10,244 nucleotides of DNA, from positions 1-10,244 of the forward strand of contig DATCKS010000231.1 in the NCBI GenBank assembly GCA_036562265.1. Reading direction: 5' to 3'. The notes beneath the pieces were generated by a model, which worked only from the letters and a program-made list of their open reading frames with translations, did not search any database and had not been told where the DNA came from. The stretch is from DASVDK01 sp036562265 [NCBI: Thermodesulfobacteriota bacterium]. GTDB taxonomy: Bacteria > DASVDK01. Below are positions 8,186 to 10,244 of the stretch, one piece after another (position 1 is the stretch's first letter; each line of letters begins with the position of its first letter). A program made the translations under genes and the position numbers.

Positions 8186-8233
8186 GGATGGGTCTCCGGG
8201 AGGGGGGACGAGCCTCGAACCTGCCCATCTCCG

Positions 8234-8249
8234 TGCAGAAAGGCTGCCA
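8234..8249 (-). promoter_or_regulatory. Candidate sigma-54 (-24/-12) promoter of the formate dehydrogenase operon
   Basis: On the - strand TGGCAGCCTTTCTGCA matches the RpoN consensus TGGCACR-N4-TTGCW at 9 of 12 specified positions, including the GG and GC dinucleotides at the required 10-base spacing. Transcription would begin near 8223 and leave a leader of about 38 bases before the ATG at 8185, with a Shine-Dalgarno GGAG in it. A 10-base palindrome GCCGCGCGGC (8250-8259) lies immediately upstream. Formate-related genes under sigma-54 control are known (E. coli fdhF), but this site is predicted from sequence alone. Confidence 0.5.
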
Positions 8250-8286
8250 GCCGCGCGGCAGGCGCGACACGTGCACGCGGTCGGGC

Positions 8287-8553
8287 ATGACCCACCTACC
8301 AGAGGACCCTCGCCGGCACCCCGTGCGCGAGCCCGACCCGACCCCGGGGCGGCCGCCGCCGGGCGGCGACGCGCCGCCGATCGAGCCACCGGACCCGACC
8401 GACGAACCGCCGATGGAGGAGCCACCCGGTCGCGATCGGGGCGAGGGGACGCCGATCGGCGACCCGCCGGAGCCGCACCGCCGGTCGGGCGCGCGGGCGG
8501 CCGACGAGCCGGCGATGCCGCTCGCCGGGCGCTCCACGGCCGTTCGCGCCTGA
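8287..8553 (+). CDS. Possible small proline-rich protein, divergent from the formate dehydrogenase operon
   Basis: An ATG at 8287 opens an 88-residue frame ending in TGA. Its composition is very biased: repeated PPIEPPDP, DEPPMEEPPG and GTPIGDPPEP units in an acidic, proline-rich, presumably disordered chain. There is no signal peptide, membrane segment or domain. Codon third positions are mostly G or C, as in neighbouring genes, and the EPP/DPP units are more regular than expected from random GC-rich sequence. Against it, no Shine-Dalgarno is evident before the ATG and the same stretch is open in other frames. Small acidic Pro-rich proteins with EPP/DPP repeats do occur as hypothetical proteins in high-GC bacteria, but I cannot name a family. 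The start would lie about 100 bases from the alpha-subunit ATG, leaving room for divergent promoters. Confidence 0.42.
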   Translation: MTHLPEDPRRHPVREPDPTPGRPPPGGDAPPIEPPDPTDEPPMEEPPGRDRGEGTPIGDPPEPHRRSGARAADEPAMPLAGRSTAVRA

Positions 8554-8706
8554 CGCGACGCTGCGGCCCGCGGGAGCGCCGTTCGCGCGAGCGTCCGGAT
8601 CGTCCCGGGGCTTCGGGCGGCTGCCGCGCGCCTCGCCGGCAGCACCGACGCTCGCGGTCTGCGCGTCCGGGGGCGGGACGGGCGTCCAGGAGCCCGGCGG
8701 CGAAGG
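8554..8706. other. Intergenic stretch without a recognisable gene
   Basis: This GC-rich stretch lies between the possible proline-rich gene and the promoter of the thioesterase gene. The frames open across it on the - strand give Arg/Pro-rich translations without motifs. I see no tRNA, terminator with a U-run or clear repeat. Confidence 0.4.
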
Positions 8707-8715
8707 TGGTACACT
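8707..8715 (+). promoter_or_regulatory. Extended -10 promoter for the thioesterase-rnr unit
   Basis: TGGTACACT provides a TGn extension and a TACACT -10 hexamer at 8710-8715. It stands out as a relatively AT-rich spot in a very GC-rich region. No good -35 is seen 17 bases upstream, which is usual for extended -10 promoters. Initiation near 8722 would give a leader of about 50 bases to the GTG at 8772. Confidence 0.5.
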
Positions 8716-8771
8716 AGCCAACCGCCGCGCTGGTGCCGGCTCGCCATCCTGACCACCCTCGGAGGAACCTC

Positions 8772-9170
8772 GTGGCCCTCGAAGCCGCCGGCAGCTGCTT
8801 CGTCTGCGGCGCCGCCAACCCCGGAGGGCTGCGTCTCGCCTTCGAGGTCGACCGGGACGCCCGCACGCTGCGAACGACCTGCCGTCCGCCCGACATCTAC
8901 CAGAGTTGGGAGGGGATCATCCACGGCGGCCTCGTGGCGACGCTGCTCGACGAGGCGATGGGCAAGCTCGCCCAGGAGCTGGGCCGGCCGGCGCTCACCG
9001 CCGCGCTCGACATCCGCTTCCGCCGCCCGGCGCGCGTCGGGGAGGCGATCGACGTGGAGGCCGCCATCGACACCATGGACCGACGCCTCATCACCGCGAG
9101 GGCCGTTGCCTACGGCCCCGGCCGGACGGTGCTCGCCGAGGCGACCGCCAAGCTGATGCCTGCCCGATGA
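8772..9170 (+). CDS. PaaI-family hotdog-fold acyl-CoA thioesterase
   Basis: The product is 132 residues, typical for single-domain hotdog thioesterases that hydrolyse acyl-CoA in the cytoplasm. The PaaI signature is present at residues 51-61 (HGGLVATLLDE), with the HGG turn and the acidic pair D60/E61 in the usual catalytic helix. TAALDIRFRRPARVGE (about 76-91) is the typical following strand. An N-terminal C9xxC12 motif in CFVCGAANPGGLRL marks a common subfamily; its substrate is not known to me. I chose GTG at 8772 because GGAGG stands 6 bases upstream; the frame also opens at a GTG at 8733 without such a site. Its stop overlaps the rnr start (ATGA), so the two are probably co-transcribed. 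Confidence 0.88.
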   Translation: MALEAAGSCFVCGAANPGGLRLAFEVDRDARTLRTTCRPPDIYQSWEGIIHGGLVATLLDEAMGKLAQELGRPALTAALDIRFRRPARVGEAIDVEAAIDTMDRRLITARAVAYGPGRTVLAEATAKLMPAR

Positions 9171-10244
9171 TCACCCGGGACGCCCTCCTCGCCTTCATGC
9201 GCGACGCCGCCTACCGGCCGATGCTCCTCGACGAACTCGGCCGGGGCCTCGGGGTGCCCGACGAGGAGCGGCCCGCGCTCGAGCGGCTCGTCCGCGACCT
9301 GGTGGAGGAGGGGGCGGTCGTCCGAACCCGCACCGGCCGCTTCGGCCTCCCCGAGCAGATGAACCTCGTGGTCGGCCGCGTCGTGGTCCACCCCGACGGC
9401 TACGGCTTCCTCGTGCCCGACCGCCGGCCCGATCGGGCCGACGGCGGCGACTTCTTCCTCGCCCCTCGCAGCATCCGCGAGGTCATGGACGGCGACCGCG
9501 TGGTGGCCCGCGTCGAGCGGGAGCGGCGCGACGGCGGCCGCGAGGCCCGCGTGATCCGCATCCTCGAGCGGGCGCGCACGCGGGTCGTCGGGCGCTACGA
9601 GGCCTCGCGCGGAGTCGGCTACGTCGTCCCGCACGAGAAGCGGCTCGTCCACGACGTCGTCATCCCGCCCGACCAGGTGGCCGGCGCGGTCTCGGGCGAC
9701 CTCGTGGTCGCCGAGCTGACGACCTATCCGTCCGAGCGGGGCGGTCCCGAGGGGCGCATCGTCGAGGTGATCGGCCGGCGCGACGACCCGGACGCCGAGG
9801 CTGAACTGATCATCCGGAAGCACGAGTTGCCGCACCGATTCGGTGACGCCGCCCTCGCGGAGGCCGAGCGGGTGGCGCGCGAACGCGCCCCGTCGGAGGC
9901 GGACATCGCCGCCTCGGGCCGCGTCGACCTCCGGGACCGGACCCTGGTGACGATCGACGGCGAGACGGCGAGGGACTTCGACGACGCGGTCGGCATCGAG
10001 CCGCTCGAGGGAGGCCGGACGCGGCTCTACGTGGCCATCGCCGACGTGTCGCACTACGTCGACCCCGGCGGGGCCCTCGACCGCGAGGCGTACGCGCGGG
10101 GCACGAGCGTCTACTTCCCGGACCGCGCGATCCCGATGCTCCCCGAGGTCCTCTCGAACGGCGTCTGCTCGCTCAACCCGCGCGTCGACCGCTACGCGCT
10201 CACCTGCGAGCTGACCTTCGACGCCCAGGCGCGGCCGGTCGGGG
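9167..10244 (+). CDS. rnr: Ribonuclease R, 3' end outside window
   Basis: RNase R is a processive 3'-5' exoribonuclease that degrades structured RNA and acts in rRNA and mRNA quality control in the cytoplasm. The frame opens with ATG at 9167, overlapping the thioesterase stop by 4 bases, and stays open to the right edge, showing 359 residues. An N-terminal winged-helix-like region (about 1-62, LLDELGRGLGVP ... RTRTGRFGLPEQ) is followed by cold-shock/OB segments (VVGRVVVHPDGYGFLVPD). The RNB catalytic domain begins near residue 255. In TIDGETARDFDDAVGIE the metal-binding aspartates are D264, D270, D272 and D273, with the spacing of the E. coli RNase R active site. GTSVYFPDRAIPMLPEVLSN and VCSLNP are further family blocks. 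The rest of RNB and the S1 domain lie outside. Confidence 0.95.
   Translation, partial: MITRDALLAFMRDAAYRPMLLDELGRGLGVPDEERPALERLVRDLVEEGAVVRTRTGRFGLPEQMNLVVGRVVVHPDGYGFLVPDRRPDRADGGDFFLAPRSIREVMDGDRVVARVERERRDGGREARVIRILERARTRVVGRYEASRGVGYVVPHEKRLVHDVVIPPDQVAGAVSGDLVVAELTTYPSERGGPEGRIVEVIGRRDDPDAEAELIIRKHELPHRFGDAALAEAERVARERAPSEADIAASGRVDLRDRTLVTIDGETARDFDDAVGIEPLEGGRTRLYVAIADVSHYVDPGGALDREAYARGTSVYFPDRAIPMLPEVLSNGVCSLNPRVDRYALTCELTFDAQARPVG

Noticed and set aside
8201-8230. tRNA-like T-loop (GGTTCGAGGCTC) on the - strand upstream of the formate dehydrogenase gene, considered as a possible selC.
   Set aside because: The flanking bases do not form a 5-bp T-stem, no acceptor stem pairs with a matching 5' end, and no TCA anticodon arm is placed correctly.
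8244-8261. Stem CTGCC/GGCAG followed by TTT on the - strand, considered as a rho-independent terminator.
   Set aside because: The stem is only 5 bp, the T-run is three bases, and it overlaps the better-supported sigma-54 motif.
7773-8289. Short - strand frame starting at 8289 with AGGTGGGTC before its ATG, a possible leader peptide for the formate dehydrogenase gene.
   Set aside because: It has no early stop and runs some 400 bases into the alpha-subunit gene, where it is only a shadow frame. Its start also lies upstream of the predicted transcription start.
5111-8290. Very long open frame (over 1000 residues) on the + strand opposite the alpha-subunit gene.
   Set aside because: Its translation is Arg/Val/Leu/Glu-rich without motifs. 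It is antisense to a conserved gene and typical of GC-rich shadow frames.
8296-8721. 141-residue frame on the - strand in the intergenic region.
   Set aside because: It is Arg/Pro/Ala-rich with no motif or Shine-Dalgarno and lies opposite the possible proline-rich gene and the thioesterase promoter.

Overview
This is a high-GC bacterial chromosomal window (roughly 70% G+C by eye, many GTG starts, third positions strongly G/C). It is dominated by a formate-metabolism locus. The combination of a selenocysteine formate dehydrogenase, an NrfD-type membrane subunit, FdhE and a monofunctional formyl-tetrahydrofolate ligase at this base composition would fit an uncultivated soil or subsurface lineage such as Methylomirabilota/Rokubacteria or a high-GC deltaproteobacterial relative. 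That placement is a weak inference; no rRNA or other taxonomic marker is present. I see no mobile elements, CRISPR arrays, tRNAs or rRNAs.

Layout. (1) Positions 1-1466, + strand: the 3' part of fhs, whose product ligates formate to tetrahydrofolate. (2) Positions 1450-8185, - strand: one operon read right to left. Its order is the catalytic subunit of a Tat-exported molybdenum/selenocysteine formate dehydrogenase (8185-4748, read through an in-frame UGA), a four-cluster ferredoxin-like beta subunit with a C-terminal anchor (4629-3823), an NrfD-family eight-helix membrane subunit (3830-2916), a small predicted lipoprotein (2926-2675), the maturation protein FdhE (2678-1815 plus stop), and an unrecognised 121-residue protein (1815-1450). 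From the beta subunit onward every junction overlaps by 4 to 11 bases, so these genes are probably translationally coupled. The operon end overlaps the end of fhs tail to tail by 17 bases. (3) Positions 8186-8771: a control region with a good sigma-54-type promoter candidate for the formate dehydrogenase operon, a possible divergent proline-rich small gene (8287-8553), and an extended -10 promoter (8707-8715) for the next unit. (4) Positions 8772-10244, + strand: a PaaI-type hotdog thioesterase, overlapping by 4 bases the start of rnr (RNase R), which runs off the right edge.

How the genes work together. The alpha and beta subunits should sit outside the cytoplasmic membrane (Tat motif on alpha), oxidise formate there and pass electrons through Fe-S clusters to quinone at the NrfD subunit. 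FdhE supports maturation of the enzyme in the cytoplasm. Fhs on the facing strand draws formate into the C1-folate pool, so the window holds both an oxidative and an assimilatory use of formate. The thioesterase/rnr pair looks unrelated.

The most interesting items are the UGA/SECIS site, which splits the catalytic gene for a naive gene caller; a duplicated Gly/Gln/Pro/Ala-rich insertion that enlarges the catalytic subunit to 1145 residues; and two uncharacterised genes (the lipoprotein and the 121-residue protein) locked into the operon by overlapping start and stop codons.
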